Part shown: in pieces, positions 12,667 through 19,200 of the stretch
How positions within the stretch are numbered: position 1 is the first letter of the stretch
Layout of the letters: each line of letters starts with the position of its first letter
Source of the DNA: a virus
Direction: 5' to 3' (one strand)
IMG/VR virus record: IMGVR_UViG_3300034685_000135
Coordinates: 1-22,037 of that record
DNA: 22,037 bases
Position numbers and translations under genes: made by a program
The notes under the pieces: generated by a model
The model's database searches: none
What the model saw: the letters and a program-made list of their open reading frames with translations, nothing else
What the model was told of the DNA's origin: nothing

Positions 12667-12885
12667 ATGAAGAAATATATTTTAAGTATTATAGTATTGT
12701 GTTTATTAATCTTATTTATAACAGCATGTTCTAAAGTAGATGCTATACAAAATGATAGATTTGAAATTATTTACAAACAATCTTTTTCTAAAACTTTTAA
12801 AAATATCTATATTTTGCAAGATAAAACAACGGGTATTAAGTATATTTATATTAGTAATGGCGGAATAACAAGGCTAGAAGAATGA
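12667..12885 (+). CDS. Lipoprotein with DUF6440-like domain (72 aa)
   Basis: ATG 12667 has AAGAAGG upstream. The N-terminus MKKYILSIIVLCLLILFITAC is a lipoprotein signal with the lipobox ITAC and lipidation at Cys21. The mature part, with DRFEIIYKQ, ILQDKTTGIKYIYISNGG and ITRLEE, fits the DUF6440 pattern of a small beta-sheet domain (D-K-x-T-G-V-x-Y-L). DUF6440 proteins are common in Firmicutes and their phages and have no proven function. A surface lipoprotein expressed from phage early genes could block receptors or DNA entry of other phages; that idea is inference. Confidence 0.7.
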   Translation: MKKYILSIIVLCLLILFITACSKVDAIQNDRFEIIYKQSFSKTFKNIYILQDKTTGIKYIYISNGGITRLEE

Positions 12886-12907
12886 ATTAAAATTATGAAA
12901 GGATGAA

Positions 12908-13189
12908 ATGATGGAAAAATATCAAAATAACAATAAATTACCCACTATTAAAGAATATTTTGATTACCTGAATAAATATATAGATAGTTTATCAGATGAA
13001 GAACTTTTAAAACTTTTAGATGAACAAGATATTAAATACGATATTGTAAAAGCAAAAATAAACAATGGAGTAATTGAATGTATGAGTCAAATATGTAATG
13101 AAACAAGTTGTCTTAATTATAATAAATGTAAAATATATAAGATAGAAATAAAGGAAATACAAGAAGAACAGAATGTAAATAATATATAA
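12908..13189 (+). CDS. Small protein with cysteine cluster (93 aa)
   Basis: ATG 12908 or ATG 12911 follows AAAGGAT. The front 50 residues are helical and acidic (TIKEYFDYLNKYIDSLSDEE). The rear has four Cys in IECMSQICNETSCLNYNKCK, spaced like a zinc knuckle. It belongs with the other small cysteine-bearing genes of this region. No family was recognised. Confidence 0.6.
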   Translation: MMEKYQNNNKLPTIKEYFDYLNKYIDSLSDEELLKLLDEQDIKYDIVKAKINNGVIECMSQICNETSCLNYNKCKIYKIEIKEIQEEQNVNNI

Positions 13190-13208
13190 CATAAAGGAGG
13201 ATGGAAGA

Positions 13209-13229
13209 ATGTTAAGATATACGGAGTGA
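13209..13229 (+). other. Six-codon leader ORF coupled to the next gene
   Basis: The strong AAAGGAGGA at 13194-13202 serves ATG 13209, which encodes only MLRYTE before TGA at 13227-13229. This stop overlaps the GTG start at 13226, which lacks its own ribosome site. Translation of the 90-residue gene therefore probably depends on reading this leader. A start-proximal frameshift in the annotated gene is the alternative. Confidence 0.4.
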
Positions 13230-13498
13230 GTGATAACATTGTGGTATTTGAAGGTCAAGTAAAAGATGAATTTGATGTTTTTGATGTTGGTTTAAAAGTC
13301 ACATTTGCGGATGGAACAGTAGCAGTTATTAGCTATGGAAAAAATGATTTAGCTATATGGAAAATTGAAATTCTATCAAAGGGCGATAAGTTTGACAGGT
13401 TAGAAGAATGTTTTGATGAAGATGATGAAATTTATTCAGACATTCTTTATATGAAAGATAATTACAATTGTCTTATAAATGAAATTGAAGAAGTATAA
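13226..13498 (+). CDS. Hypothetical acidic protein (90 aa, GTG start)
   Basis: The frame starts at GTG 13226, which overlaps the stop of a six-codon leader. The protein has a beta-rich first half (MSDNIVVFEGQVKDEFDVFD, then VGLKVTFADGTVAVISYGKN) and an acidic helical end (LEECFDEDDEIYSDILY). No motif was recognised. The perfect inverted repeat at 13499 lies directly behind its stop. Confidence 0.6.
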   Translation: MSDNIVVFEGQVKDEFDVFDVGLKVTFADGTVAVISYGKNDLAIWKIEILSKGDKFDRLEECFDEDDEIYSDILYMKDNYNCLINEIEEV

Positions 13499-13531
13499 TT
13501 ACATATTACAAATATGATGTGTAATATGTAA
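13499..13531 (+). promoter_or_regulatory. Perfect 12-bp inverted repeat, operator- or hairpin-like
   Basis: TTACATATTACA at 13499-13510 is the exact reverse complement of TGTAATATGTAA at 13520-13531, with a 9-base spacer. It lies between a stop codon and the next ribosome site. The AT-rich stem lacks a U-tract, so an operator for a dimeric regulator or an mRNA hairpin is more likely than a terminator. A related, less symmetrical sequence lies at 7374-7420. Confidence 0.5.
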
Positions 13532-13551
13532 ATTATGCGAAGGAGGTAAAT

Positions 13552-13728
13552 ATGAAAAATCTATTATTGAAAATTGCTGATTGGATAAATCAAAGGTATG
13601 GGGTAAAAATAGGACTTATGACAAAATTCTATTTTCAAGGTAGACTGTATAAAGTCGTAGCAATTGAGAACAGGGTATCTGTTAATGCTAAAAGTATATT
13701 AAATATTGAAACCGAAGATTATATGTAA
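13552..13728 (+). CDS. Small hypothetical protein (58 aa)
   Basis: ATG 13552 has GAAGGAGGT at good distance. The product starts MKNLLLKIADWINQRYGVKI and has a strand-rich second half, FYFQGRLYKVVAIENRVSV. The pattern helix then beta sheet, with G-R-L-Y-K-V, suggests a small beta-barrel. No function is known. The leader contains the 13499 inverted repeat, so this gene may be regulated by it. Confidence 0.65.
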   Translation: MKNLLLKIADWINQRYGVKIGLMTKFYFQGRLYKVVAIENRVSVNAKSILNIETEDYM

Positions 13729-13741
13729 AAAGGATGATAAT

Positions 13742-14442
13742 ATGTTTAAAAAAAGAAAAAATATAAGAATTAAAAGATTAATAAAAAAAAATTCAAAGAA
13801 AATTATCATGGCGATGGAGAAATAGAAATTACAAACAGGTCTTTAAAAGACGGATATTGGAATTGTACATGGTTTGGCAGTTTTGATATACCTGATTGGT
13901 TTGACGCTATAGTAAGAGAAGGTATTGAAGAAGAAATAAGACCTTATTGTGAACAGAAATATAAAGAAGTAGTAGAAGGATTTAGACAATGTTTTGGTGA
14001 TATAAAGCACAATAAAGGATTTAGTGATAGATTTGATAAAGATAAATGGTATACTTTATCTTGTCCTTTTCCTCCGTTTTGGATATGTATTCCTGACATT
14101 TATGAAAATGTATATAATGATGAAAATAATTGTAAGAGATGTGAAACTCATAGATGCTGGTTATGTGAAAATCGAAAAGAGGTACTTGTGCAACCAGCAA
14201 GATTAAAAACCAAGGAAGAAATAGAAGAGATGATTGAAAGAATAAAAAAAGATAAAAATCCTTATACAAATGAAATGATTAGAGAAATTGAATGGGAAAG
14301 AGAAAATGCATTAAAATATTTTAATTTTGTTGGAGGATCACCTTTTACTGATGAATGTTGGGAACTGAAGAAATTTACAGGTATTAATATGTGGGGAGAA
14401 TTTAGTTTTCCTGCTGTTGGAGAATTTGAACCCTATGAGTAA
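13742..14442 (+). CDS. Cysteine-containing protein, frame joined across an A9 run
   Basis: ATG 13742 has AAAAAGGATG upstream and starts MFKKRKNIRIKRLIKK, but this frame stops at TAG 13823. The -1 frame is open from 13774 to TAA 14442, is strongly coding-like (DGEIEITNRSLKDGYWNC, GSFDIPDWFDAIVREG), and has no ATG, GTG or TTG before GTG 14188. Both frames meet in nine A's at 13783-13791, where the frame phase gives the -1 slippery heptamer A-AAA-AAA. A single -1 shift yields a 233-residue protein with CKRC and CWLC pairs near residues 140-150. The cause may be programmed frameshifting, transcript slippage, a mutation or an assembly error. Confidence 0.6.
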
Positions 14443-14454
14443 AAGTTTTATTTT

Positions 14455-14907
14455 ATGGCGGTGATTATAATTCCAAAAAAATCTAATAAAAGACGTTGGT
14501 TATCTTTATATGAATATAGAAAATTATATCCTGATGAAAATATTTTTTATGAAAAACCAGATTTTAGGGAAGATAAACGAACTTGTAAATGGTGTGGTAA
14601 ACCATTAAAAAACAAAAGGCAATTATCATTTTGTTGTAGTGATTGTAGAGATTTATATGATAGAGCGACTACATGGGATAGGGGAACGGCATCATTACCA
14701 TATAAAATTTTGTGTAGAGATAAATTTATTTGTCAAAGATGTGGTAAATTTATTGGTATGATAAATGAATATGGTATGAAAATACCAACTCCAAAGGAAG
14801 CTGAAGTGCATCATATAAAACCTGTATCAGAAGGCGGATTGGATAATCAATATAATTTGATTAGTTTGTGTAAAAAATGTCATGATGATATACATAATGA
14901 AAAATAA
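14455..14907 (+). CDS. HNH endonuclease with zinc-ribbon front
   Basis: The 150-residue protein has CKWC at 44-47 and CCSDC at 60-64, which form an N-terminal zinc ribbon. The HNH domain then follows: CQRC at 93-96, catalytic HH at 119-120 in EVHHIKPVSEGG, Asn in DNQYNL, and CKKCHDDIH at 139-147. Such phage HNH enzymes nick or cut DNA; some are homing endonucleases, others help packaging. ATG 14455 has no good ribosome site. The segment GGCGGTGATT just after it resembles one and points to ATT 14470 in the same frame as the real start. Confidence 0.85.
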   Translation: MAVIIIPKKSNKRRWLSLYEYRKLYPDENIFYEKPDFREDKRTCKWCGKPLKNKRQLSFCCSDCRDLYDRATTWDRGTASLPYKILCRDKFICQRCGKFIGMINEYGMKIPTPKEAEVHHIKPVSEGGLDNQYNLISLCKKCHDDIHNEK

Positions 14908-14929
14908 GTAATTAATAGGAGGGTATGTT

Positions 14930-15133
14930 ATGGAGGATTTAAGAAAAGTTGAAGTATTAAAAGATGGGAAATGGCAAGAAATAGAATTTAAAAAGATTCA
15001 TAAAGGAGATATCTTTAGACTTTTTGAATCTACTGGTGAACCTGTTATAGATAATAATGGAAAAACAGAATTTGTTGCTAAAAATGAACCTTATATGACA
15101 AGTGATGGAGTGTTAGGGGTAGATATATTGTGA
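14930..15133 (+). CDS. Small phage protein (67 aa)
   Basis: ATG 14930 has AGGAGGG upstream. The protein reads MEDLRKVEVLKDGKWQEIEF, then KKIHKGDIFRLFESTGEPVI and FVAKNEPYMTSDGVLGVDIL. The K-x-G-D-I-F-R-L-F-E core followed by a strand-rich end is a pattern I associate with small accessory proteins of Firmicute phages. No function is known. It is predicted to be a soluble beta-rich domain. Confidence 0.7.
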   Translation: MEDLRKVEVLKDGKWQEIEFKKIHKGDIFRLFESTGEPVIDNNGKTEFVAKNEPYMTSDGVLGVDIL

Positions 15134-15162
15134 TCATATTCTTAAAATAGATGGAGATAAAA

Positions 15163-15855
15163 ATGGAAAGGCCAATAATATTCAACACGGAAATGGTTAA
15201 GGCGATACTGGAAGGGAGAAAGACACAGACGAGAAGAGTATTGAAGATAAACGGTAAGATAGTTACACATCCAGAAGAAAGAATAAAATTGCAGGATGAT
15301 GGGGTTGTATATTTTTCCTTAAATTCGATGAGCGGGCCTTATAAATGCCCTTATTCACCAGGCGACATTCTTTGGGTGCGGGAAACGTGGAGCTATGAAG
15401 AATATAACAAAGATTGTGGAGAGCCTGAGGGATACCTATATAAAGCTGACTATGTAAACGATAAAGAAAGCGAAATATACCGACTAGAAGGAATAAAGAA
15501 TGGTATGGATATATGGAAATGGAGGCCCTCAATCCACATACCCCGCAAGGCCGCCAGGATATTCCTGAAAGTAAAGAATGTGTGGGTTAAACGGTTACAG
15601 GATATAACTGAAGAAGATGCAAAAGCAGAAGGGGTTGAATGGTTAGCTGAAATATCAGCATATAAAAATTATTTATGGCATGGTAGTTATAATGTCCCAA
15701 AAAATTTAATTGAATTATGGCCTTATCAGTATTCTGGTTATAGTTCCGCAAGAGATTCATTTAGCAGTTTATGGCAACTTCTTTATGCTAAACGTGGCTA
15801 TGGATGGGAAACGAATCCATGGGTATGGGTAATCGAATTTGAGAAATTGAAATGA
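15163..15855 (+). CDS. ASCH-domain-like phage protein
   Basis: ATG 15163 is chosen because GGAGA lies seven bases upstream, within the earlier in-frame ATG 15151. The 230-residue protein has the typical pattern: MERPIIFNTEMVKAILEGRK with TQTRR, PGDILWVRETWSYEE, WRPSIHIPRKAARIFLKV, the LQDITEEDAKAEGV helix, and final NPWVWVIEFEKL. ASCH domains bind RNA or nucleotides; some hydrolyse modified cytidine. Many phage members were named morphogenetic proteins without proof. The front half is less AT-rich than the back half, with a change near position 15620, which suggests a mosaic origin. Confidence 0.8.
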   Translation: MERPIIFNTEMVKAILEGRKTQTRRVLKINGKIVTHPEERIKLQDDGVVYFSLNSMSGPYKCPYSPGDILWVRETWSYEEYNKDCGEPEGYLYKADYVNDKESEIYRLEGIKNGMDIWKWRPSIHIPRKAARIFLKVKNVWVKRLQDITEEDAKAEGVEWLAEISAYKNYLWHGSYNVPKNLIELWPYQYSGYSSARDSFSSLWQLLYAKRGYGWETNPWVWVIEFEKLK

Positions 15856-15893
15856 AGTTCTATTTTTATTGATTTGAAAATAGGAGGTATAAA

Positions 15894-16388
15894 ATGAAAG
15901 TTTATGTTGTTACAAGCGGTAGTTATTCTGATTATAGTATAAAGAAAATTTTCTTAGATAAAGAAAAAGCAGAACGATATATTGATATTAAGGAAAAAGA
16001 AGGTTGTTTAGATATAAATGGCTTAGAGATATATGAAACAAGTGATGATAATCTAATTGAATTAAAAAAATACATATATGTTCAATTTATCATTTATTCA
16101 AATGGAGAAACACAGTATATTTTTGAAATTATAAATACTAATACTTTAGATAATCCATGTATCGATGATTATCCATATATTTATAGTTATTATCACTATA
16201 TAGATTGGTGCAATGAATATATAATTAATATTCATAGACCATTAACACAAGAAAATTATGATGAAGAAAAATTATATAATAAATATAAAAAAGTATGTGA
16301 AGATATTTGGGCTATGATTAAATATAATTTATCCGAAGGATGGGATGAAAAAATGATTAATAAGTGGTTGAAGGAACAGACGATATGA
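15894..16388 (+). CDS. Hypothetical protein with DUF7336-like start (164 aa)
   Basis: ATG 15894 follows AGGAGGT in a leader of the repeated type. The N-terminus MKVYVVTSGSYSDYSIKKIF plus LDKEKAERYID matches the pattern of small phage proteins with Y-S-D-Y-x-I and D-K-E-K-A-E (DUF7336-like). The middle is Tyr- and Ile-rich with EIINTNTLDNPCIDDY. The C-terminus is a helix ending in WDEKMINKWLKEQTI. The role is unknown. Confidence 0.65.
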   Translation: MKVYVVTSGSYSDYSIKKIFLDKEKAERYIDIKEKEGCLDINGLEIYETSDDNLIELKKYIYVQFIIYSNGETQYIFEIINTNTLDNPCIDDYPYIYSYYHYIDWCNEYIINIHRPLTQENYDEEKLYNKYKKVCEDIWAMIKYNLSEGWDEKMINKWLKEQTI

Positions 16389-16423
16389 GTATTTTTACAA
16401 ATTAAAAATATAGGAGTTAGAAT

Positions 16424-16912
16424 ATGTATCAAGGAAATAGGTTGGTTTGTGGTAAATGTAAATATTTTCCTTACGATATAGAGATTAAAAATAATACTAT
16501 AATATATCATTCTAATTGCAAAATGATTGACCATAATAAAATAAAATTGTTTAAACGGTTTTTTCTTACATACGGAAGCACTATGGGGCGAAACAATATA
16601 TGTTATTATTATGAACCAGCTTTATGGAATAAAAGCGGGCAAAAAGAATGGACTAATATTAGAGATTATATTGAATGGCTTGATAAAGAATTTTATCCGC
16701 AACCACCACATATAAAAGGAAGTAAATTGGATTATGAAATGAAAGTTTATTTAATTTATAATAACAACGAATATGTTGTTAGTTTAAAAAGTTGGCTTGA
16801 TGGTACAGCAATTAAAGATAACAAAATAAATTATATATTTTGGTATAAAATCAATAAAAATAAAAGGATATTACATAATGAGAGTAGAAATAGCGGTTTT
16901 TTGAAATTATGA
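16424..16912 (+). CDS. Hypothetical protein with cysteine motif (162 aa)
   Basis: ATG 16424 follows TAGGAG in the repeated leader. The N-terminus has RLVCGKCKYFPYD and then NCKM, and a further Cys in NNICYYYEP, a possible zinc site. A recurring phage pattern is visible: N-I-R-D-Y-I-E-W-L-D-K. The rest is Lys-, Asn- and Tyr-rich, with strands (KVYLIYNNNEYVVSLKSW). No domain was recognised. Confidence 0.65.
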   Translation: MYQGNRLVCGKCKYFPYDIEIKNNTIIYHSNCKMIDHNKIKLFKRFFLTYGSTMGRNNICYYYEPALWNKSGQKEWTNIRDYIEWLDKEFYPQPPHIKGSKLDYEMKVYLIYNNNEYVVSLKSWLDGTAIKDNKINYIFWYKINKNKRILHNESRNSGFLKL

Positions 16913-16958
16913 TTTTATTTATAATTGATAAATAAAAAATATAGGAGATGATAGGTTA

Positions 16959-17795
16959 TTGATTGCTTTAAACCAATTTTATATAGCAGAAGCCAGTAAA
17001 TTTATGAAAGAAAATATACCAGATAATTTTATTGATTTAATTATTACATCACCACCATATGATAATTTACGTACATATAAAGGATTTGTGTTTGATTATA
17101 AATCTATTTTGAAAGAATTATATAGAGTAACTAAAGATGGAGGGGTAGTAGTTTGGATAATAGGAGATGCAACGATAAATGGTTCGGAAACAGGTACAAG
17201 TTTTAAACAAGCATTATATGCAAAAGAAGAATGTGGGTTTAGATTACATGATACAATGATATACCAAAAAGATGCTTGTCCTTTTCCTGAAATAAATCGA
17301 TATTATCCTTCATTTGAATATATGTTTGTTTTTAGTAAAGGTAAACCAAAAACAGTGAATTTAATTAAAGATAAACCTAATAAAAGATATGGGGAAAAGG
17401 TTGCAAGTTCTACACAAAGACAACCAGATGGTACAACAATTAAAGTGTCAGCAAACAAAATTAATCCTGATAGACAAGTAAAAGAATTTGGTGTGCGTAC
17501 TAATGTATGGTTTTATTCGCCAGGGTATATGAAATCAACAAAAGATAAAATTGCATATAAACATCCAGCACAATTTCCAGAAAAATTAGCAGAAGATCAT
17601 ATTAAATCATGGAGCAATGAAGGAGATATAGTATTCGATCCAATGTGTGGAGCAGGCACTACGTGTAAAATGGCATGGCTTAATAATAGAAAATTTATTG
17701 GTGTAGATATATCAGAAGAATATATAAATGAAATATGTATTCCAAGATTAAAACAATATGGATGGAGCGAAGATAAAGTAGAACAAATTGCGTAA
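16959..17795 (+). CDS. DNA methyltransferase, N4-cytosine/N6-adenine, beta order (TSPPY)
   Basis: The 278-residue protein has the catalytic motif TSPPY at 30-34 (ITSPPYDNLR) before the AdoMet-binding motif, FDPMCGAGTT at 226-235. This is the beta order of the N6_N4_Mtase family. SPPY is more common in N4-cytosine enzymes, while DPPY marks N6-adenine enzymes, so N4C is the first guess. TTG 16959 is used; AGGAG is 12 bases upstream, a little far. The central part is a variable target-recognition region. No restriction enzyme lies near, so self-protection or epigenetic control of phage DNA is the likely role. Confidence 0.85.
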   Translation: MIALNQFYIAEASKFMKENIPDNFIDLIITSPPYDNLRTYKGFVFDYKSILKELYRVTKDGGVVVWIIGDATINGSETGTSFKQALYAKEECGFRLHDTMIYQKDACPFPEINRYYPSFEYMFVFSKGKPKTVNLIKDKPNKRYGEKVASSTQRQPDGTTIKVSANKINPDRQVKEFGVRTNVWFYSPGYMKSTKDKIAYKHPAQFPEKLAEDHIKSWSNEGDIVFDPMCGAGTTCKMAWLNNRKFIGVDISEEYINEICIPRLKQYGWSEDKVEQIA

Positions 17796-17837
17796 AACTG
17801 TAATTTTATTCACAAATATAATTTATAGGAGGTTATT

Positions 17838-17990
17838 ATGTTCACTTACGATTCCAAGAATGATATTATGTATATTATTTTTAAAGATGATAAATGTTTT
17901 GCCGAAGAACCATATGAGGGGTTTGTGGTGAGAATAAATGAAAAAGATGAAGTTTGCGGATTTACTATTTTACTGGATGAAGCAGAATAA
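17838..17990 (+). CDS. Small DUF2283-like protein (50 aa)
   Basis: ATG 17838 has AGGAGG five bases upstream in the repeated leader. The product begins MFTYDSKNDIMYIIFKDDKC and continues FAEEPYEGFVVRINEKDEVC, then GFTILLDEAE. This matches the DUF2283 pattern Y-D-x2-x-D-x-M/L-Y-I ... E-x-x-x-G-x-V-V ... G-x-x-I-L. The domain is found in many phages and small toxin-antitoxin-like loci; no function is settled. The fold is a short beta-sheet. Confidence 0.7.
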   Translation: MFTYDSKNDIMYIIFKDDKCFAEEPYEGFVVRINEKDEVCGFTILLDEAE

Positions 17991-18090
17991 AATAAAGTTA
18001 TTTAGCGATGTAATTAATTATTATAAAGAACAAATAAATTTATATGAAAATATTATTCAAAAACTTGAACAAGTGAGAATAAAATTATAG
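17977..18090 (+). CDS. Very small helical ORF overlapping DUF2283-like gene (37 aa)
   Basis: ATG 17977 lies within the last codons of the previous gene with GGATGA around it, a weak ribosome site. The 37 residues, MKQNKIKLFSDVINYYKEQI and NLYENIIQKLEQVRIKL, form an amphipathic helix, perhaps a coiled coil. The codons look like those of neighbouring genes. The overlap implies coupling. It could also be a chance frame. Confidence 0.45.
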   Translation: MKQNKIKLFSDVINYYKEQINLYENIIQKLEQVRIKL

Positions 18091-18113
18091 TTTAATAAAA
18101 AAGGGGAGAAAAA

Positions 18114-18383
18114 ATGAAAATTTTAGGCAAAACCGAAGATGGTTATATTCTTGAAGCTCATTCTGATGAAGTAGCGAATTTGATTGGTTATTACAGTAAA
18201 TATAATGAAAATTTCAAAGTTCAAGTAGGCGATGAGATTAGAATAAATGAAATGTATCACCAGCTTTACACTTTGCAACATAAACAACCAGAATTACAGA
18301 CAATTGTTAGTACGTTAAGAAATCTTGCTGACTTATTAGAACCTGTATGTCCAGTAATTGAAAATGCAATGAAAATTAAATAA
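18114..18383 (+). CDS. Hypothetical phage protein (89 aa)
   Basis: ATG 18114 follows AAGGGGAG. The product starts MKILGKTEDGYILEAHSDEV, with a strand-helix pattern, then VQVGDEIRINEMYHQLYTLQ, and ends in a helix, LRNLADLLEPVCPVIENAMK. The sequence is well balanced and coding-like, but no known motif was recognised. It precedes a nucleotide kinase by 42 bases. Confidence 0.7.
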   Translation: MKILGKTEDGYILEAHSDEVANLIGYYSKYNENFKVQVGDEIRINEMYHQLYTLQHKQPELQTIVSTLRNLADLLEPVCPVIENAMKIK

Positions 18384-18425
18384 CTGCAAATTAATTGGTA
18401 GATTCATAAAATAAGGAGTGATTAT

Positions 18426-18956
18426 TTGAAAGGCATCATTAATATTTCAGGAAAAGCACAGCATGGCAAGACTTCAACTGCATTGTTTTTACAAAAAAAA
18501 TTACCTGGGAAATCTTTAATTATACATCATGCAGATTATCTTAAATTTATATGTCAAAAGTATTTAGGTTGGAATGGGAAAAAAGATAATTATGGGCGAA
18601 CATTACTACAAACTATAGGCACTGAAAAAATAAGAATGAAATATAAAAATACTTTTTGGGTAGATAGAACTTGTGATTTAATAGATATATTTAAAAATGA
18701 TTATGCTTGGTTTCTTATTCCAGATTGTCGGTTTCGGGATGAAATATATACAACTATGGCTAGATTTCCAGATTATGTTACAAACATAAAGGTTGTTAGG
18801 TTAAATTTCGATAACGGGTTGACTGAAGAACAGAAAAATCACCAATCAGAAATAGATTTAGATAATTTTAAATTTGATTATCATATTGTTAGTGAATCTG
18901 GATTAGATAAATTAGAGAAACAGGTAGATATTTTTATAAAAGAATTTTTAAAGTAA
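18426..18956 (+). CDS. Deoxynucleoside monophosphate kinase-like P-loop protein
   Basis: TTG 18426 follows AAGGAGTGATT. The 176-residue protein has Walker A SGKAQHGKTS at 8-17, then an ADYLKFICQKYLGWNGKKD segment, a WVDRTCDLI helix, the IPDCRFRDEIYTT motif, and NHQSEIDLDNFKFDYHI. This order matches phage dNMP kinases of the T4 gp1 type (D-x-R-F-x-x-E and the H-x-S-E motif). The enzyme phosphorylates dNMPs for phage DNA synthesis. Because base modification is sometimes paired with such kinases, its substrate could be a normal or modified nucleotide; the sequence cannot tell. Confidence 0.8.
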   Translation: MKGIINISGKAQHGKTSTALFLQKKLPGKSLIIHHADYLKFICQKYLGWNGKKDNYGRTLLQTIGTEKIRMKYKNTFWVDRTCDLIDIFKNDYAWFLIPDCRFRDEIYTTMARFPDYVTNIKVVRLNFDNGLTEEQKNHQSEIDLDNFKFDYHIVSESGLDKLEKQVDIFIKEFLK

Positions 18957-18971
18957 GTAAGGTGAATCAAT

Positions 18972-19157
18972 ATTAATGAATATTTAGGAATATATGATGA
19001 AGAATGGATAATGTTACATGCTGTAAAAATAAAAGCAAATAGTAAAGAAGAAGCAATATTAAAATTTAAGAAATACTTAGAAACAAAGACTGTTAGTTTA
19101 GTAGATGAAAATAAAATTTATGTAATTCCTTTATTTGCAGTAGAAACAATTAAGTAA
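18972..19157 (+). CDS. Small protein with ATT in the start position (61 aa)
   Basis: After the kinase stop, TAAGGTGA lies seven bases before ATT 18972. The frame reads NEYLGIYDEEWIMLHAVKIK, then ANSKEEAILKFKKYLETKTV, ending KIYVIPLFAVETIK at TAA 19155-19157. It is clearly coding-like, with amphipathic alternation. The only ATG in frame is 19011, which has no ribosome site and would remove 13 residues. An ATT start, as in infC, is the simplest reading. The protein resembles small strand-helix-strand phage proteins, unidentified. Confidence 0.55.
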   Translation: MNEYLGIYDEEWIMLHAVKIKANSKEEAILKFKKYLETKTVSLVDENKIYVIPLFAVETIK

Positions 19158-19200
19158 AATAAAGATTTTATTTACAAATATAAAATATAGGAGGTTAAAG

